Of a stretch of DNA of 7,111 bases, positions 1 through 5,205 are shown piece by piece. Position 1 is the stretch's first letter. Each line of letters opens with the position of its first letter. The translations under genes were made by a program, and so were the position numbers. Source of the DNA: Clostridia bacterium (GTDB lineage Bacteria; Bacillota; Clostridia; Oscillospirales; CAG-272); NCBI GenBank assembly GCA_017466495.1, contig JAFTUB010000221.1:1-7111 (forward strand). Direction: 5' to 3'. The notes beneath the pieces were generated by a model. The model was not told the DNA's origin, searched no databases, and saw only the letters and a program-made list of their open reading frames with translations.

Positions 1-179
1 ATCCCTTGCGCGTAACGGGCGCGGCCGTCGTTCCTTGTAGGCGGAGAACTCCGCATTGGGGAACGCCGCTCGGAGGGGACTTCGCTCTGCTTCCGCCGCG
101 GCTCTTGCACCGACAGCCGCTCGCTGGATGCGGAGGGGACAGAACTACTCTTCCTCGTCATTGCGTTGATCTGACATAC
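1..179 (-). ncRNA. T-box leader (tRNA-sensing riboswitch), cut by left window edge
   Basis: Read on the minus strand from a start near 179, the leader carries the Stem I signature of T-box riboswitches. It has the proximal GAGGAAGAGTAG segment (about 156-145). Next is the distal AGCGAGCGGC - GGTG - AAGAGCCGC hairpin (about 125-90), matching the usual AGAGAGC..GGTG..GAGCC pattern. Then comes a GAAGTCCCCTCCGAGC segment (about 83-68) like the specifier region and 3' side of Stem I. The last bases before the edge, CGCGCAAGGGAT, are where the antiterminator (AGGGTGGNACCGCG) would begin. T-boxes bind uncharged tRNA and let transcription continue into amino-acid genes. The regulated gene lies outside the window. 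The specifier is tentatively GTC (valine), from its place after GAA and before CCTCCGAG, but the following base is C rather than the usual purine, so the amino acid is uncertain. Confidence 0.85.
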
Positions 180-185
180 ACAGAA

Positions 186-214
186 AGTATACCACAGCCC
201 ATGGGATTTGTCAA
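186..214 (-). promoter_or_regulatory. Sigma-A promoter of the T-box transcript
   Basis: On the minus strand a perfect -35 TTGACA (209-214) is followed after 17 bp by TATACT (186-191). This predicts a start near 179, just ahead of the T-box Stem I. It lies downstream of the ldh terminator, so the T-box unit is independent of ldh. Confidence 0.88.
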
Positions 215-243
215 GCATTTGAGGGGATTTTCTCGCGGCGGAG

Positions 244-273
244 AAAAAAACGGGATGCCGTGTCGGCATCCCG
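244..273 (-). terminator. Intrinsic terminator of ldh
   Basis: The minus strand reads CGGGATGCCG - ACA - CGGCATCCCG, a perfect 10-bp stem with a 3-nt loop (251-273), followed by seven Ts (244-250). It starts 17 bases after the ldh stop codon and 30 bases before the next promoter. Confidence 0.93.
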
Positions 274-289
274 GTGGAAACTGCGGAAG

Positions 290-1234
290 TCAGATATCAA
301 GCTGCTTGATGACCGCACGCAGCGCGTCGGCGCTGGCGTGGAGCTTGGTCAGCTCGTTGGAGTTGAGATTGTAGAGAATCTTGCCGATGGCACCGTCGCT
401 GCCGATGGTGTTGAGGATGCTCAGGCAGACATCCTCCAGGCCGTACTCGCCGTGGAGCATGGTGGAGACAGCCATGGTGGTGTCCAGGCTGCCCAGCAGA
501 GAACGGCAAATATAACACACCGCGGCGGCAATGGCGTAATAGGTTGCGCCCTTGCGCTCGATAATATTACCGCCCGATTTACGGACGTAAGTCTCGATCT
601 CCTCAAAATTCATCTCGGGGTAATCGCCGGGACGGCCCACCAGGGAGTTCTCAAACTCCAGGATCGGAATGCCGGAGATGTTGACCTGGGACCAGGGAAT
701 AAAGGAGCTGTCCCCATGCTCGCCCATGACACAGGCGTGAACGTTATGCTGGCTGATCTGATAGTACTCGGACAGACGCTGACGAAGACGTGCGGTGTCC
801 AGGATCGTGCCGGTACCGATGACACGATGCTCGGGCAGACCGGAGCACTTGCAGACGGTATAGGTCAGAATATCAACCGGGTTGCTGACGATGATGTAGG
901 TGGCATCGGGGGCATATTTGGTGATCTGAGGCAGGATCTGCTTGGTGATATCCACATTGGTCTGTGCCAGCTCAAGCCGGGACTGACCGGGCTTGCGGGC
1001 AATCCCCGAGGTGAGGATCACGATATCGGAGTTGACGGCATCGGAATAATCGCCGGCGTAAATGGTCATGGGAGAGCAGAAGGGAACACCCTGGCGGATG
1101 TCCATGGCCTCGCCCAGAGCTTTCTTTTCGTTGATATCGATCATGACGATCTCGGTGGCGTAGCCGGTAGTGACAAGGGTATAGGCGATGGTAGAGCCGA
1201 CACTGCCTGCCCCGATAATGGTTACTTTGGTCAT
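290..1234 (-). CDS. ldh: L-lactate dehydrogenase-type NAD-dependent oxidoreductase (LDH/MDH family)
   Basis: A 314-residue cytoplasmic LDH/malate dehydrogenase-family protein, of normal length, that would interconvert pyruvate and L-lactate with NAD(H) during fermentation. An N-terminal Rossmann glycine motif (GAGSVGS, 8-14) and Asp33 (MIDIN) fit NAD binding. NPVDILTY (118-125), LDTAR with Asp146 and Arg149, and GEHGDS (171-176) with the catalytic His173 are typical of LDH. I start at the ATG at 1234, because AAGGAG (1242-1247) sits 7 bp upstream and the family N-terminus begins here; an upstream in-frame ATG at 1291 would add 19 non-homologous residues and lies inside the promoter. One oddity: the loop reads ARKPGQSR, with Arg80 where many LDHs have Gln, a residue linked to malate dehydrogenase specificity. 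The remaining motifs favour LDH, but oxaloacetate activity cannot be excluded. It is monocistronic, with its own promoter and terminator. Confidence 0.9.
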   Translation of the reverse strand: MTKVTIIGAGSVGSTIAYTLVTTGYATEIVMIDINEKKALGEAMDIRQGVPFCSPMTIYAGDYSDAVNSDIVILTSGIARKPGQSRLELAQTNVDITKQILPQITKYAPDATYIIVSNPVDILTYTVCKCSGLPEHRVIGTGTILDTARLRQRLSEYYQISQHNVHACVMGEHGDSSFIPWSQVNISGIPILEFENSLVGRPGDYPEMNFEEIETYVRKSGGNIIERKGATYYAIAAAVCYICRSLLGSLDTTMAVSTMLHGEYGLEDVCLSILNTIGSDGAIGKILYNLNSNELTKLHASADALRAVIKQLDI

Positions 1235-1262
1235 GGGTATACTCCTTTGCGATATTGGTCTT

Positions 1263-1291
1263 ATTTTACTCTTTTTGGAAGAAAAACGCAA
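1263..1291 (-). promoter_or_regulatory. Probable ldh promoter
   Basis: The minus strand shows TTGCGT (1286-1291), a 17-bp spacer and TAAAAT (1263-1268). The predicted start is near 1256, giving a short leader that contains the ribosome binding site at 1242-1247. The match is moderate (4 of 6 and 5 of 6) but the spacing is ideal. Confidence 0.6.
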
Positions 1292-1297
1292 GTTAAA

Positions 1298-1314
1298 AAT
1301 GACATAACGTCATT
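1298..1314. promoter_or_regulatory. Inverted repeat upstream of ldh promoter, candidate operator
   Basis: AATGAC - ATAAC - GTCATT is a perfect 6-bp inverted repeat with a 5-bp centre. Its centre lies about 50 bp upstream of the predicted ldh start, a position suited to an activator or a looping repressor. The half-site does not match a regulator I can name with confidence. Confidence 0.45.
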
Positions 1315-1404
1315 ACCAATTTGATATATTCCGTCAACCTTTTAACAATCTTTTGAGAAACGTGGATTTCTTTTGTACGATTTGTAAAATGCGACACCAA
1401 ATTC

Positions 1405-1433
1405 TTGCATCGGCGCAGAATTTATGATACAAT
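1405..1433 (+). promoter_or_regulatory. Sigma-A promoter of the CapA-like lipoprotein gene
   Basis: TTGCAT (1405-1410), a 17-bp spacer and TACAAT (1428-1433), with an extended -10 TG just upstream (TGaTACAAT). The start would be near 1440, about 54 bases before the ATG. It diverges from the ldh promoter. Confidence 0.75.
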
Positions 1434-1493
1434 ATTGGCACGGACGGGCGTATTACCGATACCGCCGGCCATATTTTATACTGAGGATATATC

Positions 1494-2723
1494 ATGCAGA
1501 AAAAAATCAAATGGGCAGTGACGGCATTGCTGCTTTCTGTTGCGCTGGGCACAGCAGGATGCGGCGCGGGGAACGGACCGACACTTCCTCCGGAGAAATC
1601 GGCTCCCCCCGAAACTGCACAGCAGCCCGCTACCGATACTCCCATTGAGTCGCCAATCTCCTCTTCCCGCATTACCTTTGCGGCGGCGGGAGATAATATC
1701 ATCCACGAAGCGGTTTTCACCGATGCCAAGCGGCTTGCGGCGGCACAGGTTTCCGCCGGCGGCGCGGCACAGGATTATGCCTTCTCTCCCATGTACGCAG
1801 GGCTTGCGGAGCTGATCGGCGGGGCGGATCTGGCTTACGTCAATCACGAGTCTCCCATTTCATCCCGTAACAGTGTCAAGGGATATCCCGACTTCAATTC
1901 TCCCGCTGATGCGGGAAGGGATCTGCTGGCGGTGGGATTTGATGTCATCAATATCGCCAACAACCATATGCTGGATATGGGTGAGGCGGGGCTGAATGAC
2001 AGCATTGCTTACTGGAATTCCACCGATGCCAAGGCGGTTCTGGGGGCCTGTTCCCGGCAGAACTACGATGCCGACAACCTGAAGATCGTGGAGATCGACG
2101 GGGTGAAAATCGCGTTTCTGAGTTACACCACCTTTGTCAACTGGTCCCACGCCAACGAACTCTCGGCCAACAGTGCCCACATTGTGCCCTATGCCAAGGA
2201 TGCCGATATCAAGCGGCAGATGGCACTGGCGCGGGAAAGCGGAGCCGATCTGATTTTTGTTTCCATGCATTGGGGAGATGAGGGCAAATTCCAGCCCAAC
2301 GCTGAGCAGAAGCGGCTGGCGCAGCTGCTGGCCGATGAAGGCGCAGATGTGATCTTAGGCAGCCATTCCCACAATATCCAGCCGGTAGAGTGGCTGAATG
2401 GGAAGAACGGGAACCGTACCCTGGTGTCCTATTCCACCGGCAACCTGATCTCCACCATGCTCTACAGCTATTATATGGTGGGGGGCATCCTGACCTTTGA
2501 CATCGTTTGCGAGACGGGAACCGATCCTTATATTGATAATGTAGTGTTTGTTCCCACGGTGACCCATTATTCCATGACCCGTGACAGCCTGGCCCTCTAC
2601 CGCCTGTCTGACTATACCCCCGAGCTGGCGAAGGCCCACGGTGCACAGCTCAACGGTGCCTTTACTTACGATACCCTGAAGCGCTATGTCACCGATACGA
2701 TTCCGGCCGAATTTTTGCCCTGA
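1494..2723 (+). CDS. CapA/PGA_cap-family metallophosphoesterase-like lipoprotein
   Basis: A 409-residue protein of the CapA family (PGA synthesis protein CapA/PgsA-like, PF09587-type), predicted to be tethered outside the membrane. A basic N-terminus and hydrophobic segment end in a lipobox-like GTAGC with Cys23; a Pro/Ser/Thr-rich linker (about 28-58) follows. The metallophosphoesterase-like motifs come in the expected order: AAGDNIIH (64-71), VNHE (116-119), ANNHMLDMG (155-163), SMHWGDE (257-263), GSHSHNIQP (289-297) and SYSTGNLIS (312-320). The start is supported by GAGG at 1483-1486, 7 bp before the ATG. Family members are linked to poly-gamma-glutamate capsule export or to cell-surface polyanion processing, but there are no capB, capC or pgs genes here, so no capsule role can be assumed. 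The gene stands alone between two promoters. Family call strong, substrate unknown. Confidence 0.9.
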   Translation: MQKKIKWAVTALLLSVALGTAGCGAGNGPTLPPEKSAPPETAQQPATDTPIESPISSSRITFAAAGDNIIHEAVFTDAKRLAAAQVSAGGAAQDYAFSPMYAGLAELIGGADLAYVNHESPISSRNSVKGYPDFNSPADAGRDLLAVGFDVINIANNHMLDMGEAGLNDSIAYWNSTDAKAVLGACSRQNYDADNLKIVEIDGVKIAFLSYTTFVNWSHANELSANSAHIVPYAKDADIKRQMALARESGADLIFVSMHWGDEGKFQPNAEQKRLAQLLADEGADVILGSHSHNIQPVEWLNGKNGNRTLVSYSTGNLISTMLYSYYMVGGILTFDIVCETGTDPYIDNVVFVPTVTHYSMTRDSLALYRLSDYTPELAKAHGAQLNGAFTYDTLKRYVTDTIPAEFLP

Positions 2724-2738
2724 CGGATGTTTGAAAAA

Positions 2739-2764
2739 AAGAGCTGCACAGCAAAAAGCTCTTG
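2739..2764 (-). terminator. Weak hairpin with U-run on the minus strand, overlapping the next promoter
   Basis: AAGAGCT (2739-2745) pairs with AGCTCTT (2758-2764) across a 12-base loop. Read on the minus strand the stem runs into a T-run formed by the A-run at 2734-2740, so it could end antisense transcription. On the plus strand it has no real U-tract, so termination of the lipoprotein mRNA here is doubtful. Its right arm overlaps the -35 of the DUF1292 promoter. Confidence 0.35.
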
Positions 2765-2790
2765 ACATTTCTGCGGTTTCACGATAAAAT
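2762..2790 (+). promoter_or_regulatory. Sigma-A promoter of the DUF1292 gene
   Basis: A perfect TTGACA (2762-2767), a 17-bp spacer and TAAAAT (2785-2790) predict a start near 2797, about 31 bases before the ATG. AAGGAG (2813-2818) is the ribosome binding site. Confidence 0.85.
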
Positions 2791-2827
2791 ATAAATAGAG
2801 ATCATAGACAGAAAGGAGATAATCCCC

Positions 2828-3121
2828 ATGAATGAAGAACAGCTGGATTACGAATTCTATACACTGACCGACGAGGACGGCAACGAGTCCGAGTTTGAGC
2901 TGCTGGCCGCCTGCGAGATCGAGGGCGTATCCTACTATGCCCTGGTTCCCGTTGAGGACAGCGACAATGAGTACGCCGAGTACGTGGTGCTCCGCCGCGA
3001 GAAGGACGAGAACGGCGACGATATCCTGGTCACCATCGAGGATGACGAGGAGTTCGACCGTGTTGCCGACTACTTTGACGATCTGCTCCAGAATGAGATC
3101 GATTACGATGCAGGCAAATAA
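2828..3121 (+). CDS. DUF1292 family protein (YrzB-like)
   Basis: A 97-residue, strongly acidic cytoplasmic protein with no signal peptide or membrane segment. It has the look of the DUF1292 family of small Firmicutes proteins: an opening of the type FYTLTDEDGNESEFELL (11-27), then an ALVPVE strand (38-43), a YVVLRRE strand (52-58), an acidic turn and a C-terminal EFDRVADYFDDLL helix (75-87). Length is normal for the family. The molecular function is unknown; relatives are often found near ruvX/yqgF, IreB-family and fur genes, but none is present here. AAGGAG lies 9 bp before the ATG. It has its own strong promoter, and the 6S-type RNA follows directly, its candidate promoter starting at the stop codon. 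Confidence 0.9.
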   Translation: MNEEQLDYEFYTLTDEDGNESEFELLAACEIEGVSYYALVPVEDSDNEYAEYVVLRREKDENGDDILVTIEDDEEFDRVADYFDDLLQNEIDYDAGK

Positions 3122-3149
3122 TTGCCTGATTTGTGCTGATTTTTACAAT
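3122..3149 (+). promoter_or_regulatory. Candidate promoter of the 6S-type RNA
   Basis: TTGCCT (3122-3127), a 16-bp spacer and TACAAT (3144-3149) begin right after the DUF1292 stop codon and predict a start near 3156. A mature 5' end nearer 3180 would need processing, or a weaker -10 such as TATCCT (3169-3174). Confidence 0.5.
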
Positions 3150-3179
3150 TGAATTGATCGCACGGCAATATCCTGCTTA

Positions 3180-3376
3180 GTGCGTGATGACCGGACATTC
3201 GGAACCTACAACAGAAATTTGGAGTCCGACTTCTTTGTCGGGGATGCAGGCCTCCCCCGCCACCCTCCTTTGACGGTGCACGGGGATGTTGGAAGCGCAA
3301 ACGCAGAGAGAGGACACCACCTTGCGAGAGCAGGGTTTCCATTTTCGGTCACACGGCTCGGTGGGATTTTTGTTTT
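3180..3376 (+). ncRNA. ssrS: Probable 6S RNA
   Basis: About 200 nt without a sensible ORF fold into a long interrupted rod, the hallmark of 6S RNA, which binds the sigma-A RNA polymerase holoenzyme by imitating open promoter DNA. The closing stem pairs CGTG-A-TGACCG (3183-3193) with CGGTCA-CACG (3346-3355). GGAACC (3201-3206) can pair with GGTTTCC (3334-3340) on the flank of a central bubble. In the 3' half, ACCTTGC - GAGA - GCAGGGT (3319-3336) makes a 7-bp hairpin much like the small ACCTTG..AAGGGT hairpin I recall from the E. coli 6S bubble. The apical arm is TCCCCCG/CGGGGA (3253-3259/3281-3286) with CACC/GGTG inside, and a side hairpin CCGAC/GTCGG lies at 3226-3241. A T-rich stretch (3367-3376) may mark the 3' end. 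Boundaries are approximate, and another structured RNA is possible. Confidence 0.68.
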
Positions 3377-3384
3377 CCGTGAAA

Positions 3385-3422
3385 GAGAGAGCCGCGCAGA
3401 CGCGCGGCTCTCTCTTTTTTTG
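3385..3422 (+). terminator. Strong intrinsic terminator after the 6S-type RNA
   Basis: GAGAGAGCCGCGC (3385-3397) - AGAC - GCGCGGCTCTCTC (3402-3414) is a perfect 13-bp stem, extendable by A-T pairs, followed by a run of Ts. It ends the DUF1292/6S transcript. Read on the minus strand it is followed only by a short TTTC, so it may weakly stop the convergent unknown gene as well. Confidence 0.93.
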
Positions 3423-3487
3423 CTTTTACTCCAAATTACCTTTTTGTTCTTATAAACAGCAATGAGAAATGGACGGCAAATTGGGAT

Positions 3488-3862
3488 TTATACACCTATG
3501 ACTTCTAAAGGAATTGTGTTGTAATCCTCATCAACTTCGTTTCTAATACAAATGCTGTCAGGACGAATATCCCAAACGCCGAAGAATGCCATATTATATT
3601 TGTCCAGATCCAAAACGTCTTTTGCAGCAATATCTTTAACTAAGGTGTTTGCTACTTCTGGGGTTATGTATTCCCCATCTATTGACTTTATTTCTGTAAT
3701 TAAGAACGCAGCACCAAGTTTAAGAAAACATCTGTTGTCCTCCTCAATTGAGGAACCGGTATATGTTTCTACATTGGCCCACGCAGCCTCAAACGCAACA
3801 TATGAACCAACTGCAAAATTTTTACTATTGTATCCCCCCATGAACTTACCTAACACTCTCAT
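3488..3862 (-). CDS. Hypothetical protein, AT-rich, unknown family
   Basis: A 124-residue protein I do not recognise. It has no signal peptide, membrane helix or obvious catalytic motif, and looks like a small alpha/beta protein: beta-like stretches around AVGSYVAFEAAW (17-28) and AAFLITEIKS (51-60), then a helical VANTLVKDIAAKDVLDLDKYN stretch (70-90) and a FFGVWDIRPD strand (93-102). The start is backed by a strong AAGGAG (3871-3876) 8 bp upstream. Base composition is visibly richer in A+T than the flanking genes, which suggests acquisition from elsewhere. It lies 97 bp downstream of the TIM-barrel gene on the same strand with no clear terminator between, so read-through is possible, but it has a palindrome of its own just upstream. 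A longer opposite-strand frame over this region is less credible because it lacks a comparable ribosome binding site. Confidence 0.72.
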   Translation of the reverse strand: MRVLGKFMGGYNSKNFAVGSYVAFEAAWANVETYTGSSIEEDNRCFLKLGAAFLITEIKSIDGEYITPEVANTLVKDIAAKDVLDLDKYNMAFFGVWDIRPDSICIRNEVDEDYNTIPLEVIGV

Positions 3863-3885
3863 AATAAGTCTCCTTTCGTTACATT

Positions 3886-3900
3886 ATCTAATCGTTAGAT
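3886..3900. promoter_or_regulatory. Perfect palindrome upstream of the unknown gene, candidate operator
   Basis: ATCTAA - TCG - TTAGAT is a perfect 6-bp inverted repeat with a 3-bp centre, 9 bp upstream of the ribosome binding site of the minus-strand gene at 3862. Its size suits a small dimeric helix-turn-helix repressor. The loop is too short and no U-run follows, so it is not a terminator. Confidence 0.45.
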
Positions 3901-3959
3901 TGAAATTTATCGAACACAATATCATAATTTGGACACATGAAGTTGAATGGGGACTATTT

Positions 3960-4874
3960 TTATGCTTTTTCGTAGAGCCCGACACAGTACATACCCACCT
4001 CATAGGCAAATTTGGCGGCGGCGGGACGCAGCTCATCGGGAACACCCGCCATGAATCCGTGGCACTCGTAGGTGAAGTCCCCGGTATAGCCGATCTCCTT
4101 GAGCAGGGGCATGATCTTCTCCCAGGGCGTCGTTCCCCGTACGAAGGGGATAAAATGGTCGTCATGGAACTTGTCATTCTCCTGGACGTGGGTGGCCTTG
4201 AGGCGGTGGCCCAGCTTGCGCAGGGGAACGGTCTGATCCCGGTGGTAGACCATCTCTGCATGGCCGAAGTCCCAGCAGGCTCCGCAGGCGGGATCGTTGA
4301 TGGCATCCACGATGGCGATCTGCTCCTCCACCACGGCGGTGAAGCGGCGCTTGGTTTTGACGGGATTGAATTCCGCCATGTTTTCCACCGCAATGCCGGT
4401 GCCGTGTTTGGCGGCCAGTTCTACCTGCCAGCCGAAGAAGTCCAGGTTGGCCCGGAGATTTTCTTCAAAGTTCATCTCGGCGTACTCGGTGGCGGTCTGC
4501 GCGTGGTTGGTGACCCATTTGACCCCCAGGCGTGCGCTGGCAATGATGGTGCGGCGAACCGATTCCCGATACCACTCCCGGTATTCGTCGGACAGGGGGG
4601 CCACATCGACGCGGTAAAGGTTGGAGTCAAAAGGAGTGTGGGATTGGCTGAAGGTTACGCCCAGCTTGGCAGCGTGGTTGCCCACCTCGTCCACCCATTC
4701 CTCCCAGTTATCCTGGCAAAGTTCGTGGCCGCTTTTGCGCAACCCCGCACCGCAGAAGTTCAGGTCGATTACGCGGAAGCCCGCGGCGTGGCAGAGGTCA
4801 ATGGATTCCAGCATAGGGGTACGGCCGCCCTGGCGGCGGGAAGGGAACAGGCAGGTGGATGTGGCGAGATTCAT
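3960..4874 (-). CDS. Sugar phosphate isomerase/epimerase-type TIM-barrel protein (xylose isomerase-like, AP endonuclease 2 fold)
   Basis: A 304-residue cytoplasmic protein of the PF01261 (AP_endonuc_2/xylose isomerase-like TIM barrel) family, full length for the group. Likely metal-binding or catalytic positions appear in family order: SHTP with His79, NHAQ with His124, AVENMAE with Glu164, WDFGHAEM with Asp202 and His205, THVQEND with His229, HDDHFIPF with Asp238/His240, and YECHG with Glu270. Such enzymes isomerise or epimerise sugars, inositols or related ketoses; the sequence alone does not fix the substrate, and no sugar transporter or kinase stands nearby. The ATG at 4874 is preceded by GGAGG (4880-4884) with a tight 5-bp spacer. 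It has a consensus promoter within an inverted repeat, suggesting local control. It is divergent from the small secreted-peptide gene. Family call strong, reaction unknown. Confidence 0.9.
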   Translation of the reverse strand: MNLATSTCLFPSRRQGGRTPMLESIDLCHAAGFRVIDLNFCGAGLRKSGHELCQDNWEEWVDEVGNHAAKLGVTFSQSHTPFDSNLYRVDVAPLSDEYREWYRESVRRTIIASARLGVKWVTNHAQTATEYAEMNFEENLRANLDFFGWQVELAAKHGTGIAVENMAEFNPVKTKRRFTAVVEEQIAIVDAINDPACGACWDFGHAEMVYHRDQTVPLRKLGHRLKATHVQENDKFHDDHFIPFVRGTTPWEKIMPLLKEIGYTGDFTYECHGFMAGVPDELRPAAAKFAYEVGMYCVGLYEKA

Positions 4875-4897
4875 GGCTACCTCCGGCGTAGTTGTTT

Positions 4898-4923
4898 ACC
4901 TTCATTATACGCCAAGTGAAGGT
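4898..4923. promoter_or_regulatory. Inverted repeat spanning the TIM-barrel gene -10, candidate operator
   Basis: ACCTTCA (4898-4904) and TGAAGGT (4917-4923) form a perfect 7-bp inverted repeat with a 12-bp spacer. It brackets the -10 (4904-4909) and most of the spacer, the usual place for a repressor site. Confidence 0.45.
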
Positions 4924-4932
4924 GGATTTCAA
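4904..4932 (-). promoter_or_regulatory. Sigma-A promoter of the TIM-barrel gene
   Basis: The minus strand has TTGAAA (4927-4932), a 17-bp spacer and a perfect TATAAT (4904-4909), predicting a start near 4897, 23 bases before the ATG. Three A7 tracts lie upstream of the -35. Confidence 0.88.
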
Positions 4933-5042
4933 GCCCTTGGAGGAGCTTTTTTTCGGAACAGAGGATTTTTTTGCCGGAGGGGGAACATTTGGGGCTTTTT
5001 TTCGTCTATTCTGTTGATACCAATTCGGAGGAGGGATGCTGG

Positions 5043-5180
5043 ATGAAACGAAACACGTTTGCCATTACATGTACACTGTTGGCGCTCTGCGCACTGCTGA
5101 CTACCGCGGTGTTTGCTGTGCAGGAAAGGGAATGGTTCCTTCCCTCCGGTGACGGCTACGCGGATGCTGTCTCGGTTTAA
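5043..5180 (+). CDS. Small secreted or membrane peptide, 45 residues, unknown
   Basis: I do not recognise this peptide. It has a basic start (MKRN), a hydrophobic core (about 5-21) and TAVFA as a plausible signal peptidase I site after residue 25, leaving a 20-residue, Trp-containing, mildly acidic product; or it may stay as a single membrane helix. The ATG at 5043 is chosen over an upstream in-frame ATG at 4971 because a near-perfect GGAGGAGGG (5027-5035) sits 7 bp before it. A terminator follows 62 bases after the stop, so the gene is a complete unit, though I cannot point to a clear promoter. It may be a genuine small peptide gene, a leader ORF for the hairpins that follow, or the 5' remnant of a lost secreted protein. 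Confidence 0.55.
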   Translation: MKRNTFAITCTLLALCALLTTAVFAVQEREWFLPSGDGYADAVSV

Positions 5181-5205
5181 AGAAACCCAAGGCTGTTTTC
5201 TTCTC

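Noticed and set aside
6..374. 122-residue plus-strand open frame at the left edge
   Set aside because: It runs through the T-box leader, a promoter and the ldh terminator on the other strand; no protein character.
1291..1291. Upstream ATG for ldh adding 19 residues
   Set aside because: It would start inside the likely promoter and adds a non-homologous basic tail. The ATG at 1234 has an AAGGAG 7 bp upstream.
260..1324. 354-residue plus-strand open frame opposite ldh
   Set aside because: It is in register with ldh codons, a by-product of codon avoidance. The minus-strand product has all LDH-family motifs.
3180..3376. RNase P RNA, tmRNA or SRP RNA as identity of the structured RNA
   Set aside because: The conserved RNase P GAGGAAAGTCC/ACAGAA blocks, a tmRNA tag and acceptor end, and the SRP GGAAGG..AGCA loop are not seen; only the 6S-like rod and bubble hairpin fit.
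3180..3455. 91-residue plus-strand open frame over the 6S-type RNA
   Set aside because: No ribosome binding site, crosses a strong terminator, and the DNA folds as a structured RNA.
3552..4919. 455-residue plus-strand open frame opposite the TIM-barrel gene and the unknown gene
   Set aside because: It is in register with TIM-barrel codons and has no good ribosome binding site; the opposite-strand genes carry motifs or strong Shine-Dalgarno sequences.
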